Shown: piece after piece, positions 61,888 to 64,000 of the stretch
How positions within the stretch are numbered: the stretch's first letter is position 1
Layout: every line of letters starts with the position of its first letter
Origin: Allodiplogaster sudhausi
Taxonomy: Eukaryota; Nematoda; Chromadorea; Rhabditida; Diplogasteridae
Length of the DNA stretch: 64,000 nt
Direction: 5' to 3'
Assembly (NCBI GenBank): GCA_945643635.1
Contig: CALZFC010000001.1
Span: 2,736,001 to 2,800,000 of the forward strand
Translations under genes and position numbers: made by a program
The notes under the pieces: model-generated
Seen by the model: only the letters and a program-made list of their open reading frames with translations
Told to the model about the DNA's origin: nothing
Database searches by the model: none

Positions 61888-64000
61888 ATTTCTCCTCAAA
61901 TCACCCCCCCCCCCACTTTTCTTCTCTCTTCATTAGGCAAGACTACGATATCATTCTAGTTGAGATGTTATTGTATCTGGAAGATTATTATTGATTAACT
62001 AACTTAACTTTTTTTAAGTGAAGTCCTTTAAAAATTTGTAAGATTGGTAAATAAAAAGAAAAAAAGTTTATGGGTGGGCGGTGATTTCTGCAAGAAATGG
62101 CTTTATGGATGGTTGTCAGAACTCGAATGTATGTATGTGAAGAAGAATGGAACACTTGAGAAGGCATCTAGGGAAAATCAGAGAAAAGACGAGAGAGAGA
62201 GAGAGAGAAAAAAGAAAGAAAGAGATACAGAGGGGGAGTAGAAAAACAAAGGAAATGGAAAAAAGGAAAAAGAGAGAGTGTGACGGAGAATAGGAGTCAT
62301 AAATGGTGAACTCTTACCTCTCTCTCTCTCTCTCCTCTCTTTCTCTTTCTCTCTCTTTTATACCACGACCTCCCTCTTTGCCTTCTTGCCTTTCTAGTGC
62401 CACCATTGTCAGTCTCTCTTTTTCAATTCTTCCCTGTTTTGCTGTCTCGCTATATCTCACTCTATCACTCTCTCGGTCTCTCTTTCACTGTCTTTATATT
62501 TCTTTCTATCCTTCTTCTCTATCTCGCTCTCGCTATTTCTCTCTCTCTCTCTTTCTCTCTCTTTCTCTCGCCCATTCGCTCTATCAACTCCCATCCATTT
62601 TCGTACTCGCCAGCCCTTTAACCGCCTTTTCTTTCCCTCTTTCGCATGAATCCTCGTCATGGAAGAGGGTGCTGAATTAGGAGGGATTTGATTATCTCCA
62701 CACAAATTCAGAAGAGAAGAAGAAGAAGGGGAAGAAGAAGGAGTCCAAAGGCGGTACGGCCGGGTGGACTCTTAGCCAAAAGCGAACGAGATATTGAGGA
62801 GAGGGGCCGTAGAGAGAGAGAGAGTGAGGGCAGAGAGAGAGAGAGAGAACGAGAGAGAAAGTTACAGAAAGCGGGAGAAAGAAGGAGAGAGAAGAGAGAG
62901 AGAGGGAGAGATTGAATAGAGACTGAGAGTTATTTAGAGAGATCGAGAGAGAGCCTGAGATCAAAACTGACGAGTTAAACAGTGACTAATTGAGATGGAA
63001 ATTGAGAATTTTTATAGGCGTATAAAAATCGAGATTAGAGAGATTGGGAAAGAGAGCGATGAAGCGGGAGTGAAGGCAAGCGTAAGAGAGAGAGAGGGAG
63101 AGAGAGAGAGAGTAGGAGAGAGTGAGAGAGGTGAGAGAGAGACTGGAGAGAGAGAAGTAAGAAGAGGGATAAAGAGAGAGAAAGAGAGCAAGAGAGAAAA
63201 GAAGAGAGAGAGAGAGAGTCAGTGAGAGAGAGACAAATGAGCGAAATGTCTCAAAGTCTCAATGTATCCTGTGATTCGACGGAGGACAAAAAGGCGAGAG
63301 GCGGATGCGATTTTGCATGTCTCCCTCTCTTATGCGAGCAAGCCGATGCATCATTTGACTTGGGGCTATTCTCTATCTGTGTTTCTCTCTGTCTCTCTGT
63401 TCTCTCTTTCTCTCTCTGTCTCTCTCTCACTTTCTCTCTATCTCTCCCTCTTAATATCGTCCTCTCTCTCTATCTCTCCTATCCACTACTTACTTATTCA
63501 CCATTCTATTTGGCCAAGATCGGAGGCATTTATACGCTTATCTATGCACGCACTCGTGTGGTTAGAGCATGGAGATGTAGCAAATTCATAGAAGGACGGA
63601 CACGGAGAAAGAGGGGCGTGTAAAAGAGGTTGCAGAGAAAGAGAGGAAAGAGAGAAAGAAGAGAAGCAGAGAGACAGAGAGAGATGAGTAAGAAAAGAGC
63701 AAAGAATTTGTCAACCGGAATTTCTTCTCCCTCTTCTTTGCCCGCGCACAAATGTATGCACGATGATTTTATGGGCCTCTTTACAGCCCTACCAAATTGG
63801 CATCGCTTCAAAGATTTCGGGCCTGGCCTTGCAGTGAGAGAGAGCACTTGAATTGAAGAGACGAAGACGGAGAGAATGAAGGAGAGAGAGTAGAGTGAGG
63901 AAGAGAAGAAAGGAGAGAGAGGGAGAGAGAGATAAAGAAAGTTTCATTCTCTCTCTCTCTCTTTCTCTCTTTCTCTCCCTCTCTCTCGTCTCTGAAGCAT
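61888..64000. repeat. Right-edge region: microsatellite blocks, no gene recognised
   Basis: Contains CT blocks (about 62316-62360, 62530-62570, 63385-63475, 63945-63990) and GA blocks (about 62190-62225, 62808-62915, 63080-63235). Unique islands at about 61960-62160, 63240-63370 and 63700-63840 are open in more than one frame without paired splice sites. Confidence 0.55.

Noticed and set aside
1..64000. CRISPR arrays, bacterial operons, ribosome-binding sites, rRNA
   Set aside because: None seen. Spliced genes and sequence style are eukaryotic, and the short repeats are microsatellites without spacers.

Overview
The window is animal nuclear DNA and almost certainly nematode. The strongest evidence is a complete 330-residue seven-transmembrane chemoreceptor of the STR type, a family known only from nematodes. 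It lies beside a Spalt/SEM-4 zinc-finger gene with the usual Spalt finger doublets. Introns are spliced, mostly with T-rich acceptors, and many are short. I cannot name the species. Much of the rest is purine/pyrimidine microsatellite (GA)n/(CT)n, and most long reading frames rich in S-L or R-E are shadows of those repeats. All gene models below were built by hand from splice signals and reading-frame phase.

Layout. (1) 1-4502, plus strand: 3' part of a Ser/Thr/Pro-rich mucin-like single-pass membrane protein. Every recognised exon is phase 0. One exon pair was tandemly duplicated, and a long-inverted-repeat element flanked by TTAA then landed in one copy. (2) 5910-13223, minus strand: the STR receptor in nine exons. 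A second C-terminal exon with its own poly(A) signal lies downstream, and a partial exon copy, a small TIR element and a tRNA-like A/B-box sequence lie in its introns. (3) 16187-42968, minus strand: the Spalt gene in 20 exons. Nineteen lie between 16187 and 23604. The first, coding the N-terminal motif SRRKQAKPQ, is 19.3 kb away at 42896-42968. (4) 29192-38711, inside that first intron: a 9.5-kb DNA transposon with TA target duplication, 20-bp terminal inverted repeats, dense TGTGAC subterminal repeats and at least two spliced plus-strand genes. One is an uninterrupted 791-residue transposase model. (5) 43-64 kb: microsatellite-dominated DNA holding the 3' exons of one unidentified minus-strand gene (45339-53620) and the last two exons of one unidentified plus-strand gene (61542-61887).

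The most notable find is the structurally complete CACTA/CMC-like transposon with a phase-consistent transposase reading frame, sitting in intron 1 of a developmental regulator. Next are two candidate CtBP-binding PMDLS motifs in the Spalt protein, an apparent one-base frame break in Spalt exon 2, the alternative receptor C-terminal exons, and the empty-site proof of TTAA insertion in the mucin gene. The named genes show no operon or pathway link to each other.
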